64,000 bases of DNA, taken from Pseudomonas sp. PA15(2017). Lineage in GTDB: Bacteria > Pseudomonadota > Gammaproteobacteria > Pseudomonadales > Pseudomonadaceae. The DNA is taken from contig NZ_MSXV01000052.1 in assembly GCF_001945395.1 (NCBI RefSeq), positions 124,001 through 188,000 of the forward strand, read 5' to 3'. Both the position numbers and the translations under genes were made by a program. The notes below the pieces were generated by a model, which was given only the letters and a program-made list of their open reading frames with translations, did no database searches and was not told where the DNA came from. Positions 1 to 7,270 of the stretch are shown here, one piece after another. Position 1 is the first letter of the stretch; every line of letters starts with the position of its first letter.

Positions 1-215
1 TATACGGCCCCCAGCACCTCTGACGCAGCGTTGCGCACAGCAACCTCGCAGATTTGCTGTGGCAGCATGAACGCTCCTGAAACCTCGGCGTTCCAGGCAT
101 ACAGCTCTAGTACCCGCCTTGAGTTCTGCATGCCCTGCGCCGCCGCGTAGGTGCTGAGCCGCTGCAGTGAAATGACGCCTTCAATGGCCCGAATGTCAGC
201 AGCAGATGCCAGCAA
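1..215 (-). CDS. Abi-like protein, N-terminal part only (gene runs off the left edge)
   Basis: A reading frame enters the window from the left and begins at a TTG codon at 215-213, with AAGGAG six bases upstream on the minus strand. The 71 visible codons are open. The segment YAWN, then EVAVRNA, separated by about 20 residues, resembles the Abi-like family (PF07751), whose members carry a Y-x-W-N and an E-V-x-x-R-N-A motif near the N-terminus. That family is linked to phage abortive infection and is common on mobile elements. Here it sits in an island next to a recombinase relic and a relaxase. The C-terminal two thirds lie outside the window, so the family call rests on a short segment and the function is inferred. 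Confidence 0.5.
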   Translation of the reverse strand, partial: MLASAADIRAIEGVISLQRLSTYAAAQGMQNSRRVLELYAWNAEVSGAFMLPQQICEVAVRNAASEVLGAV

Positions 216-350
216 GGTCGATCTCCTTGACGTGATCAAATTTGAGCAATAGGATTACCCCACTAGCTCCGGGACTTGTTGGCGAAAGCCTCCCCCTGGG
301 GACATGCGAAAAGAAAGGCTCACCGCAAGGTGGGCCTTTTTCGTTTCTGC
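216..350. promoter_or_regulatory. Short spacer holding the Abi-like gene leader and a terminator
   Basis: This gap holds the ribosome binding site and presumed promoter of the leftward Abi-like gene and the terminator that ends the recombinase-like gene. No further gene is seen. Confidence 0.4.
317..341 (-). terminator. Rho-independent terminator after the recombinase-like gene
   Basis: An eight-base-pair stem (GGCTCACC with GGTGGGCC, one G-T pair) encloses a GCAA loop. It is flanked by T5 on the plus strand and by an A-rich run that reads as T-rich on the minus strand, so it could work in both directions. It lies ten bases past the stop of the leftward gene ending at 351. Confidence 0.7.
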
Positions 351-1013
351 TCACAGGATTCTCCGCACTATGTCGCCCAGGCGGGCAGGATCGCCCGCGC
401 AGAGCCGCTTAACCGCTTCCAGGCTCTCGATGCCTAGTATCTCGCTGATATGCCGCAGATCGATCCCACGGCGCTTGAGCTTCACCGCCAGCGTGCGCCG
501 GCCTGACTGGGCGCTCGCGCCCTCTATGCCCGCCTGCTCGAAAAGCCGGGTGAACAACCGGCTGAGCTGTGTCGCGCTGTAATAGGTCTTGCCGTCCCGC
601 TGTTTGGCGCTGAGCTTGAGCCCTTCGCCAGTGCGGCCAGACACGAACAGCGGCGAGGCCGGGTCAAGGCCGCGATATGCTGCCTTCCGACTCGATACCC
701 CATGCCCGCGCTCCAGGCGCTCGGCCAAGTGGGAGTCAATGGCATTGGTCAGCTTCTTGTTCGTCCAGCACAGCGGTCGGGGCTTGTGGTTGTAGGCTAT
801 CTCGGCCCTCACCTGGGAATCGCGCAGAATGCCCCCGGCTTCGTCCAGATAGTCGCTCACGCTTAGCAGGCACAGCTCGGTAACGGTCATTCCCGTACCG
901 AAGCAGGCGAGCAGCAGAGCGGCGTCCCTGATGCCATTCTCGGCGCTGCTGACTTTGGCTACCTTTACCGCTTGCTCCAGCTGGTCATCCTCGACAACGA
1001 TGGCCTTAGGCAT
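351..1013 (-). CDS. Tyrosine-recombinase-like protein lacking most catalytic residues
   Basis: This 220-residue protein matches the catalytic domain of tyrosine recombinases in layout but not in active-site residues. The first arginine box reads TGMTVTEL at residues 40-47, where active enzymes have TGLRxxEL, so the arginine is a threonine. The second box reads QSGRR (169-173), with glutamine in place of the usual histidine but R172 kept. The LGH histidine is isoleucine 195, and the nucleophilic tyrosine position is leucine 204. There is also no N-terminal core-binding domain. The frame is nonetheless intact and has its own terminator, so it is more likely a repurposed DNA-binding protein than fresh decay. 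It sits divergently from the relaxase gene. Catalytic inactivity is inferred from these substitutions. Confidence 0.65.
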   Translation of the reverse strand: MPKAIVVEDDQLEQAVKVAKVSSAENGIRDAALLLACFGTGMTVTELCLLSVSDYLDEAGGILRDSQVRAEIAYNHKPRPLCWTNKKLTNAIDSHLAERLERGHGVSSRKAAYRGLDPASPLFVSGRTGEGLKLSAKQRDGKTYYSATQLSRLFTRLFEQAGIEGASAQSGRRTLAVKLKRRGIDLRHISEILGIESLEAVKRLCAGDPARLGDIVRRIL

Positions 1014-1060
1014 CTATCACCCTAAGCAGTCTATTGCTATCAATCCTGACATAGTAGGAC

Positions 1061-1089
1061 AAAGAAAAGGCCGGGGGAATACCCGGCCT
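1061..1089 (-). terminator. Terminator-like hairpin on the minus strand, upstream of the recombinase relic
   Basis: AGGCCGGG and CCCGGCCT form a perfect eight-base-pair stem around a six-base loop. On the minus strand it is followed by a T-rich tract (complement of positions 1061-1067). No leftward gene ends before it, so it either ends a short untranslated RNA or acts as an attenuator for the gene starting at 1013. Confidence 0.5.
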
Positions 1090-1160
1090 CTGCCTGCTGT
1101 TGGCGTTCACGGAAAATGGGATTCCACCTACTCCGTCCGCAGCGCAGGGCTGCTGCACGC

Positions 1161-1191
1161 GGAATTCATCTTCCGGCAAAAGATGAATTCC
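1161..1191. repeat. Perfect 12-base inverted repeat, candidate oriT element
   Basis: GGAATTCATCTT (1161-1172) and its exact reverse complement (1180-1191) flank a seven-base loop. The repeat lies about 150 bases upstream of the relaxase start and has no T-run, so it does not look like a terminator. Inverted repeats beside relaxase genes are typical of oriT regions; that role is inferred here. Confidence 0.45.
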
Positions 1192-1338
1192 CATTGCCCC
1201 AGCCCCTGGCGATGCGAGGAAATGGCCCAGAAACGGCTGGTAAGGGCATAAGGGAAGGGGGATCAATGGGAAAGGCCCTACCCGTAAAGGGCTCTGGATC
1301 GGTCGATTGGAAAAGCAAAAGGCTGCCGGAGCCCGCCC

Positions 1339-3315
1339 ATGAATGCCATGTCCAAACTGTTGACCTTTTTTTCGCCCAAGGCAGCAGTGGCAGAGCCAAG
1401 GGCTGTCATTCCTGATAGCTACACCCGCCCTGAGTCAGCCGATACTCTACTGGGCACCCCTCTGCGGCAGCGCTTGCTGGAAATCATATGGCAGCGCACA
1501 TCTATGTCGAAGGCTCATTTCGAGCAGCTCTACATGGATCCGATCCGCCGCTACACGGCGTTGGTGCAGCTGCTTCCCGCTTCGGAGATGCACCACCATG
1601 CGTACCCTGGTGGCATGCTCGATCACGGTCTTGAGATCATCGCCTACGCGCTGAAGCTGAGGCAGAGCCATCTACTTCCACCTGGTGCTGCTCCAGAAGA
1701 TCAAGCTGCCCAAGCTGAAGCATGGACGGCCGGAGTGGCATACGCCGCACTGCTCCATGACATCGGCAAGATAGCGGTCGATCAGCGCGTGGAGCTTGCC
1801 AGCGGCAAGATCTGGCGCCCGTGGCACGGCCCGATCACCGAGCAGTACCGCATGATGTTCGTGCGCGGCCGGGACTACCACCAACACCCTGCGGCAGGAA
1901 GCCTATTAGTCAGCCAGATACTCTCATCAGAGGTACTGGACTGGATCGCTGGCGTCCCTATGCTCTTCGGCCAGCTAGCGTTCGTGCTGAGCGGCCACTA
2001 TGAGCAGGCCGGCGCCCTCGGCGAAATCGTTATCAAAGCCGACAAGGCGTCCGTGGCCAAGGCGCTGGGCGGCAACCCAGCAAAAGCCATGGCCGTGATG
2101 ACTGCACCACAGGACTCCCTGCAAGGCAGACTCATTCGTGGCCTGCGGCAGATGATTCGCGAATCCGCGGGGGATACGCCATTTAGGCTGAACCAGCCAG
2201 GTGCCAGTGGCTGGCTCACCGATGACGCCCTATGGCTAGTGAGCAAGCCGGTCTCGGATCGGCTGCGCGCCCTATTGATGAGCCAGGGCATGGAAGGCGT
2301 CCCAACGCGCAACTCCAGGCTGTTCGATGAGATGCAGGGCCACGGCATCATCCAACCAACACCTGGTGATGATCCGAAAGCCATCTGGAACTGCACGATC
2401 CAGGATCCGAGCGGATGGAAGCAGACGCTGACAATGCTCAAAGTCTCGCCAGCCCTGATCTGGGCGGCGGGAGATGAAAGACCCACATCCTTCACTGGCA
2501 CGGTCATCGTCGAGAGGGATCTGGGGGCAGAAAGCGGTACCGCCGGTACCACAAGTGTCCAACAGATGGGATCAGCGGCAACCCTGTCCACTTCTTCGCC
2601 CCTCTCCCCCCCTCCACATATGGACTTCGAGATCCCCTTAGACGATCTCCAAGAGGAGCTCTCCTCGATCTACATGACTGCACTGCCCAGCTTTGACAAC
2701 GAGCCGGATGAGCTTGAACTCTTGATGCGGGGCACGACACGGCCTGAGTCAACAGTTGCAACAATCCGAGAGGACGATGCGCCAGATTCGGATACACTCA
2801 ATAATGGCATTAAGGCATCATCCCAAGCTTGCGCCCAAACTACCCCAGCAGAAGCTGAGGTCGGACGTGAATCAAGCAGTGCTGCACCAATGTCTTCCAG
2901 GGAATTATGGGAGGGAGAGGAACTGGGGCAGCGATTCATCGTATGGCTCGGGGAAGGGTTGAAAAATCGACGAATTGTCATTAACGACGCAAAAGCAAAA
3001 GTCCATGCGGTTGCTGGTACGGCTTTTATCGTCACACCTGGCATCTTCCAGAGATTCGTAATGGAACATCCATCGCGGATCAAATCCAGTGCTAATAACA
3101 AAGAGTCCGATAACTGGAAGGAGGTACAAAAGCAATTCCAGAAACTGCGCCTACATAAGAAAACCAGCACAGGACTGAATATTTGGAAGTGTCGTGTCAT
3201 TGGGCAAAATAAAGCTCGAAGCAGCCTTCAAGGCTATCTACTAATAGACCCCAATAAGCTGTTCGATTCGATACCACCTGACAACCCTTTCCTTAGCCTT
3301 GAGCAGGGAGAGTAG
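1339..3315 (+). CDS. MobH-family conjugative relaxase (TraI_2 / HD domain)
   Basis: This 658-residue protein is the relaxase that should nick the element at oriT to start conjugative transfer. The N-terminal half carries the MobH/TraI_2 signature PASEMHHH followed by GGMLDHGLE (about residues 82-100), then the HD-domain motif LLHDIGK (about 141-147) and a further HQHP histidine cluster near 175; these would bind divalent metal. A low-complexity linker rich in serine, proline and acidic residues spans about 400-520. The last 130 residues resemble the TraI_2 C-terminal winged-helix domain. The ATG at 1339 has GGAG upstream; a second ATG lies three codons later. The recombinase gene follows six bases after the stop, suggesting cotranscription. 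Length and architecture fit relaxases of SXT/R391- and PAGI-type elements. Confidence 0.85.
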   Translation: MNAMSKLLTFFSPKAAVAEPRAVIPDSYTRPESADTLLGTPLRQRLLEIIWQRTSMSKAHFEQLYMDPIRRYTALVQLLPASEMHHHAYPGGMLDHGLEIIAYALKLRQSHLLPPGAAPEDQAAQAEAWTAGVAYAALLHDIGKIAVDQRVELASGKIWRPWHGPITEQYRMMFVRGRDYHQHPAAGSLLVSQILSSEVLDWIAGVPMLFGQLAFVLSGHYEQAGALGEIVIKADKASVAKALGGNPAKAMAVMTAPQDSLQGRLIRGLRQMIRESAGDTPFRLNQPGASGWLTDDALWLVSKPVSDRLRALLMSQGMEGVPTRNSRLFDEMQGHGIIQPTPGDDPKAIWNCTIQDPSGWKQTLTMLKVSPALIWAAGDERPTSFTGTVIVERDLGAESGTAGTTSVQQMGSAATLSTSSPLSPPPHMDFEIPLDDLQEELSSIYMTALPSFDNEPDELELLMRGTTRPESTVATIREDDAPDSDTLNNGIKASSQACAQTTPAEAEVGRESSSAAPMSSRELWEGEELGQRFIVWLGEGLKNRRIVINDAKAKVHAVAGTAFIVTPGIFQRFVMEHPSRIKSSANNKESDNWKEVQKQFQKLRLHKKTSTGLNIWKCRVIGQNKARSSLQGYLLIDPNKLFDSIPPDNPFLSLEQGE

Positions 3316-3321
3316 TCGCTC

Positions 3322-4245
3322 ATGCTGACACTTGAACAACTACTAGAAGAATACTTTTTTGCTAGACATCTTAGAGCGCGATCACAGGAGAGCTATCGAG
3401 GCGCGTCCAGGCAACTACAAAAATATATGTTATCAGTGGATCTGAGTCACCCAGACCAACTGACGCCGAGGGACGTTCTGCGCTGGCGTAGCACTGCGCT
3501 CAAGCAGATGAAAGAAGTGAGCTGGAACAGCTACATGCGGCATTTACGAGCACTATGGAATTTTGGGCTGGATCAAGGGCTACTCACCGGATCGAAGAAC
3601 CCATTCAAAGGTACTGCCGTATCAGAACCGAAGAAACCCAAGAAGACATTGAACCTGGAGCAAATCGCGCAAGCCAGGTGGATACTGGCTCAAATGGATG
3701 CTTGGGAGCATGGTCATAACGAGCGAAGCCGCATCACGCCGGCATGGTTCTGGCAGGTAGTGAACGAAACATTTTATTCAACGGGGCTACGCCTGAACCA
3801 AGTTCTCAATATTAAGTTGGCAGATGTGAGGCTGAAGGATCGCTTGATTATCGCATCCATTGAAGGATCCAAGAATAAGCGGGAATACCCTATCCCTATC
3901 TCAAGCAAGTATCTTCCATGGATAACGATGCTGGTGGATCGCGCCCGCCTGCAGAAATTCAGTTCTAAAGACCAGCTCTTCAATGTGAATAGATTCAGCT
4001 CACACCATCGGCGCTTGGAAATGAACTGCTGGCAGGTGGAAGCCTGCTACGCCAAAATCTCTGAAATAGCCAACTCTAAAATATCGCCGCACAGATTCCG
4101 GCATACGATGGGGACAGATCTGATGAAGAAGCCTGAGAGAAACCTTCACCTCGTCAAGGAGTTACTTGGGCACACGAATATCAAGACGACGCTAGAGTAT
4201 GTCTCCGTCGACGTAGAAATGCTTCGCGAATGCGTGGAGAGATAG
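3322..4245 (+). CDS. Tyrosine recombinase / integrase of the island
   Basis: This 307-residue site-specific recombinase probably integrates and excises the element. An N-terminal SAM-like core-binding domain covers about residues 1-100. All expected catalytic residues of the C-terminal domain can be placed: R157 in STGLRLNQVL, K184 in the beta-hairpin, H257 and R260 in PHRFRH, H284 in LLGH, and the nucleophile Y293 in TLEYVS. The gene is separated from the relaxase by six bases, with GGGAG in the relaxase 3' end as ribosome binding site. Its base composition is more AT-rich than the chromosome to the right, which fits acquisition by transfer. It contrasts with the inactive-looking recombinase relic at 351-1013. 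Confidence 0.88.
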   Translation: MLTLEQLLEEYFFARHLRARSQESYRGASRQLQKYMLSVDLSHPDQLTPRDVLRWRSTALKQMKEVSWNSYMRHLRALWNFGLDQGLLTGSKNPFKGTAVSEPKKPKKTLNLEQIAQARWILAQMDAWEHGHNERSRITPAWFWQVVNETFYSTGLRLNQVLNIKLADVRLKDRLIIASIEGSKNKREYPIPISSKYLPWITMLVDRARLQKFSSKDQLFNVNRFSSHHRRLEMNCWQVEACYAKISEIANSKISPHRFRHTMGTDLMKKPERNLHLVKELLGHTNIKTTLEYVSVDVEMLRECVER

Positions 4246-4297
4246 GTTATCGTTATACATGCCTGTCCAACACTCAATCATGGGGAAAACCTAAAGC

Positions 4298-4651
4298 ATG
4301 TCGAAAATCGCAGAGTACAAAGCGCTTGAAGCATCACTAGCAGAACAACTGAAGCAACTCGAAGCGCTGAAGAACGACAACGAGCTGAAGCGTGAGATCG
4401 AGTTCGAGACCAAGCTTCGTGCACTCATGGAGAAATACGGTGTCAACCTGCGCGGCATCATCTCGATCTTGGATCCGCAGCCCAGAGTCAATGTCACGGT
4501 GCCGACTAGCAGGCGATCTGAGCGCAAGATCAAAGTCTACAAACACCCCAAAACCGGCGAAGTTGTTGAGACCAAAGGCGGGAATCACAAGGTGCTCAAA
4601 AGCTGGAAATCTGAGTTCGGTGCAGAAGCGGTAGAGAGCTGGCTGCAATAG
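4298..4651 (+). CDS. MvaT/MvaU-family H-NS-like nucleoid protein
   Basis: This 117-residue protein has the MvaT layout. An N-terminal coiled-coil oligomerization region (about residues 1-60, rich in Glu, Lys and Leu) contains the family-typical stretch EFETKLRALMEKY. It is followed by a linker and a C-terminal DNA-binding domain with YKHPKTGE and ETKGGNHKVLKSWK. MvaT proteins are the Pseudomonas counterparts of H-NS. They coat AT-rich DNA and silence horizontally acquired genes. The start has GGGGA ten bases upstream. An island-borne copy could silence or tune the element's own genes, or mix with chromosomal MvaT/MvaU, as known for the plasmid-borne relative Pmr. The family call is firm; the local targets are inferred. 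Confidence 0.87.
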   Translation: MSKIAEYKALEASLAEQLKQLEALKNDNELKREIEFETKLRALMEKYGVNLRGIISILDPQPRVNVTVPTSRRSERKIKVYKHPKTGEVVETKGGNHKVLKSWKSEFGAEAVESWLQ

Positions 4652-4693
4652 CAGACACCTCAAGCAGCGCCATGAGTACGCTACTTTCAGACT

Positions 4694-5302
4694 CTAGATC
4701 TGGAAGAGCGTACCGTCTGAGTTCAATGGCCGGAAATAGCCCTTGATGCAGCGCACGTCTCGAACGCATATCTGGATATGCGTTTGCTTCCGAAAGAAGG
4801 TGCCGGGAAACAATTCAGGGCCTTCCAGGAAGGGGGAGCGCACTGAAGCATAAGGTGGAAGGCCAACCTCACCTCGAGCATGGTGCAGCGTCTGGAACAC
4901 GGCGCAATCGAGGTGCCGCTTCAGATTGTCCTGATCGCCGTTGAAACCAGGCACATTGACTGGCAGAACGTCGGACGACGTTGTCACTAGAACCTCGTAT
5001 GCACCTTCGAGCTGCAGCAATGCACCTTCATCAGTGAGGTTCAGGCACAAGCCCAAGTCGATGACAGCACCGACAACGAAGGGGTCTTTTATTGATCCCT
5101 TGCCACGTTTGGAATGCTTTTGGAGATGTTCTGCGTAGCTGAGCGCCCGTTCTGGACTGTTTTCCCAGAAGTAGCTGCCTTCACCAAGCCAGTCGTAATC
5201 ATTGATGCTCGGCGACACGTGCTCGCCGGCCAGAATTAACTCCCCTACTTTTCGATCACACCCGTGGAAGCCCAGGACGAATGAGGGGAGCTGTTGGTAC
5301 AT
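4694..5302 (-). CDS. Putative ADP-ribosyltransferase-like protein, possible toxin
   Basis: This 202-residue protein has no family I can name with certainty. The N-terminus has the pattern of small ADP-ribosyltransferase folds: GFHG near residue 11, then about 25 residues later SINDYDWLGEGSYFWE, followed by A-x(n)-A spacing in a helix (ERALSYAEH). These would correspond to the NAD-binding H-G and Y/S motifs of DUF3990-like and related toxin domains. There is no signal peptide or membrane segment. Its ATG follows the TAA stop of the upstream 57-codon gene with no spacing, so translation is probably coupled. Small gene first, larger enzyme-like gene second, inside an island, is a typical toxin-antitoxin layout. 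Both fold and toxicity are inferences. Confidence 0.5.
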   Translation of the reverse strand: MYQQLPSFVLGFHGCDRKVGELILAGEHVSPSINDYDWLGEGSYFWENSPERALSYAEHLQKHSKRGKGSIKDPFVVGAVIDLGLCLNLTDEGALLQLEGAYEVLVTTSSDVLPVNVPGFNGDQDNLKRHLDCAVFQTLHHARGEVGLPPYASVRSPFLEGPELFPGTFFRKQTHIQICVRDVRCIKGYFRPLNSDGTLFQI

Positions 5303-5476
5303 TTATCGATAGCTGGCCGTGAGATCGCCCTTGGCAGTGAACACGCCAGTCTTGGTGCGAAATTCTTTAGCTTCATCAGGATCGCCAGCTAGGATCTGTG
5401 CCAACTGACGAATACGCTGAGCCGCTTCGACGTGCGGGTTCTCAGCCTTCGGTGCCTTTTTTGCTTTGACAGTCAT
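5303..5476 (-). CDS. Small protein upstream of the ART-like gene, candidate antitoxin
   Basis: This 57-residue protein starts at the ATG at 5476, preceded by GGAGG at good spacing. It is basic at the N-terminus (KAKKAPK) and then forms a predicted helix (VEAAQRIRQLAQIL) followed by a short polar tail. I recognise no family. Its TAA stop is immediately followed by the ATG of the 202-residue gene. That tight coupling and its size suggest an antitoxin or specificity partner. A longer open frame exists upstream but runs into the tRNA antisense region, so the short start is preferred. Confidence 0.6.
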   Translation of the reverse strand: MTVKAKKAPKAENPHVEAAQRIRQLAQILAGDPDEAKEFRTKTGVFTAKGDLTASYR

Positions 5477-5754
5477 GGCGACCTCCAAGGGTCGTCGGAA
5501 TATGTAGGTCATTTTATAGACAAACAGGGTTCTTGTCAGCTTGCCCAAGATCACGAGGCAAGTGTGGAAGGTGGTTCGACCAAGATTGCCCCAGCCACTC
5601 GGCATTTTGACGGTGGCAACTTGACATATCACTTCAGCTTTGCCACATTCCGCCCCGGAGGATTCGTGTGCCCCGTCCCTAGATCTGTGTGGGCGCGCTT
5701 TCTGTGAGTGGTGCAGAAGAGACGCAAGTGTTGACGGCTCGAGCCCCAGCAAAT
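5477..5754. other. Island-chromosome junction region upstream of tRNA-Thr
   Basis: This 278-base stretch should hold the promoter of the leftward two-gene cassette and the right boundary of the island. I see no gene. A TTGACG at 5731-5736 lies only 19 bases before the tRNA, too close to act as an ordinary -35 box for it. I could not identify a direct repeat of the tRNA here; the other end of the element is outside the window. Confidence 0.35.
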
Positions 5755-5830
<76 letters not shown>

Positions 5831-5838
5831 TACAACAT

Positions 5839-5864
5839 AAGGCCTCGCAGAAATGCGGGGCCTT
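5839..5864 (+). terminator. Hairpin after tRNA-Thr
   Basis: AAGGCCTCGCA and TGCGGGGCCTT form an 11-base-pair stem (one G-T pair) around GAAA, nine bases after the tRNA. The following tract is only moderately T-rich (GTCGTTT). Confidence 0.65.
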
Positions 5865-5969
5865 GTCGTTTCTGAGTTCTGCATTTCCGCTCATCCTCAC
5901 CCACATAGACACCCATCGCACCCGCCCCGCGAAACGACTACGCTACCCCTACAACCAAACGGAGCCACC

Positions 5970-7214
5970 ATGGCAGATACCCCGCCCAGCGCCGGTTTGC
6001 GGCTGCCTGAAGACGCACCTCTGGTGCGCAAGATTGGCCATGAGCTCATCGAGTTTCTGCCGGTGGGTGTGTACCTGTGCAACGCGGCGGGGCACTTGAC
6101 CACTTATAACCCCAAGGCGGCGGAGATCTGGGGGGAGGCGCCGGAGCTGTGCAAGGAGCCGGTCAAGTACACCGGCGCCTATCGCCTGCGCAGCGAGAAT
6201 GGCGCGCACGTGCCGCTGGAACAGTCGCCGCTGGCGGCGGTGCTGCTCAGCAAGAAGCCGATCACCAACCTGCGCATGATCGTCGAGCGGCGCGACGGCA
6301 GTCAGGTGCCGATTCTCGCCAATATCGTGCCGCTGTTCGGTATGGATGGCGTGATGATCGGCTTTATGAACAGCCTGCAGGATCTCAGGCAGCACGCGGC
6401 CCAGGAGCAGGCGCAGCACAATCTGCAGAATGCCCTGGTGCAGGCGCAGAAGATGGAGCAGATCGGCAAGGTCGGCGGTGGCGTCGTTCATGAGTTCACC
6501 AACCAGCTGACCAGCCTGTCGATGAGCCTGTCGCTGATGGAAAGGGAGATCATGGACGCCGGCTCGGAGCAGTTGCAGGCGCGCTACGCGCTGTGCCGCG
6601 AGGCGACCGATCAGGTCACCCAGTTGGCCGAGAGCCTGCTGCTGTTCGCGCGCACTCGCCCGCGGTCGCTGGAGCGCATCGACCCCAACCAGTTGCTGCT
6701 GGGCATGAGCACGCTGATCAGCAACGAGGCCGGCCAGGCGATCGACTGCCAGCTCAACCTGGCCACCGACAGCAGCTTCCTCAGGGCCAACAAGCAGCAT
6801 CTGGAGAGCGCCATCATCAACCTGGTGACCAATGCCCGGGACGCCATGGCCCAAGGTGGCCAGCTGACCCTGAGCACCTTCAATGCCCATCTGGATCGCA
6901 GCAACTTCCCCCACCACAACGCTAACTTCAAGCCCGGTCGTTACGTGGCGATCTGCATCACCGATACCGGCACGGGCATCGCGCCGGAAGCGCTGGAGCA
7001 TATCTTCGCGCCCTTCTATACCACCCGGGCGGTGGACAAGAGCACAGGCCTGGGCCTGACCATGGTCAAGGGCTTCATCACCGATATGAACGGCCAGTTG
7101 AAGATCACCAGCCGGGTGGATGAAGGCACCAGCGTGAGCCTGTATTTTCCTTGTTATGGCACGGAGCATTCGCTGGCGATCACCGGCAGCGACGGGACCT
7201 CGAACGGGGAGTGA
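5970..7214 (+). CDS. PAS-domain sensor histidine kinase
   Basis: This 414-residue protein is a soluble two-component sensor kinase. It has an N-terminal PAS domain (about residues 20-150). A short coiled-coil then leads to a dimerization domain with the phospho-acceptor box VVHEFTNQL near residue 175. The ATPase domain follows, with N-box INLVTNARDAM, G1 DTGTGIAP, F-box FAPFYTT and G2 GLGLTMVKGF. The H-box reads HEFTN where the related kinases in this window read HDFNN. No membrane segment is seen. The chosen ATG at 5970 has GGAG five bases upstream and starts the conserved part; longer frames run into the tRNA terminator. No response regulator gene is adjacent, so the partner is unknown. Confidence 0.82.
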   Translation: MADTPPSAGLRLPEDAPLVRKIGHELIEFLPVGVYLCNAAGHLTTYNPKAAEIWGEAPELCKEPVKYTGAYRLRSENGAHVPLEQSPLAAVLLSKKPITNLRMIVERRDGSQVPILANIVPLFGMDGVMIGFMNSLQDLRQHAAQEQAQHNLQNALVQAQKMEQIGKVGGGVVHEFTNQLTSLSMSLSLMEREIMDAGSEQLQARYALCREATDQVTQLAESLLLFARTRPRSLERIDPNQLLLGMSTLISNEAGQAIDCQLNLATDSSFLRANKQHLESAIINLVTNARDAMAQGGQLTLSTFNAHLDRSNFPHHNANFKPGRYVAICITDTGTGIAPEALEHIFAPFYTTRAVDKSTGLGLTMVKGFITDMNGQLKITSRVDEGTSVSLYFPCYGTEHSLAITGSDGTSNGE

Positions 7215-7236
7215 CAGCTGGCCACTGGCCGGATTA

Positions 7237-7252
7237 CTGTACGCACATACAG
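7237..7252 (+). promoter_or_regulatory. LexA (SOS) box upstream of the DUF1654 gene
   Basis: CTGT and ACAG are separated by eight bases, matching the CTGT-N8-ACAG LexA operator exactly. The site lies 19 bases before the ATG of the DUF1654 gene, where LexA would block transcription. Confidence 0.65.
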
Positions 7253-7270
7253 CAATCCGAGTAATCGCTC

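Larger units (their letters stand above)
1014..1338. promoter_or_regulatory. Divergent intergenic region upstream of relaxase and recombinase relic
   Basis: This 325-base gap between divergent genes holds a minus-strand terminator-like hairpin (1061-1089), a strong inverted repeat (1161-1191) and the relaxase ribosome binding site (GGAG at about 1328). No convincing gene is seen. Its position next to a MobH relaxase makes it a plausible place for an origin of transfer. Confidence 0.5.

Noticed and set aside
1..5754. Insertion sequence transposase in the island segment
   Set aside because: No transposase-like translation or terminal inverted repeat pair was found; mobility genes here are of the relaxase and tyrosine recombinase types.
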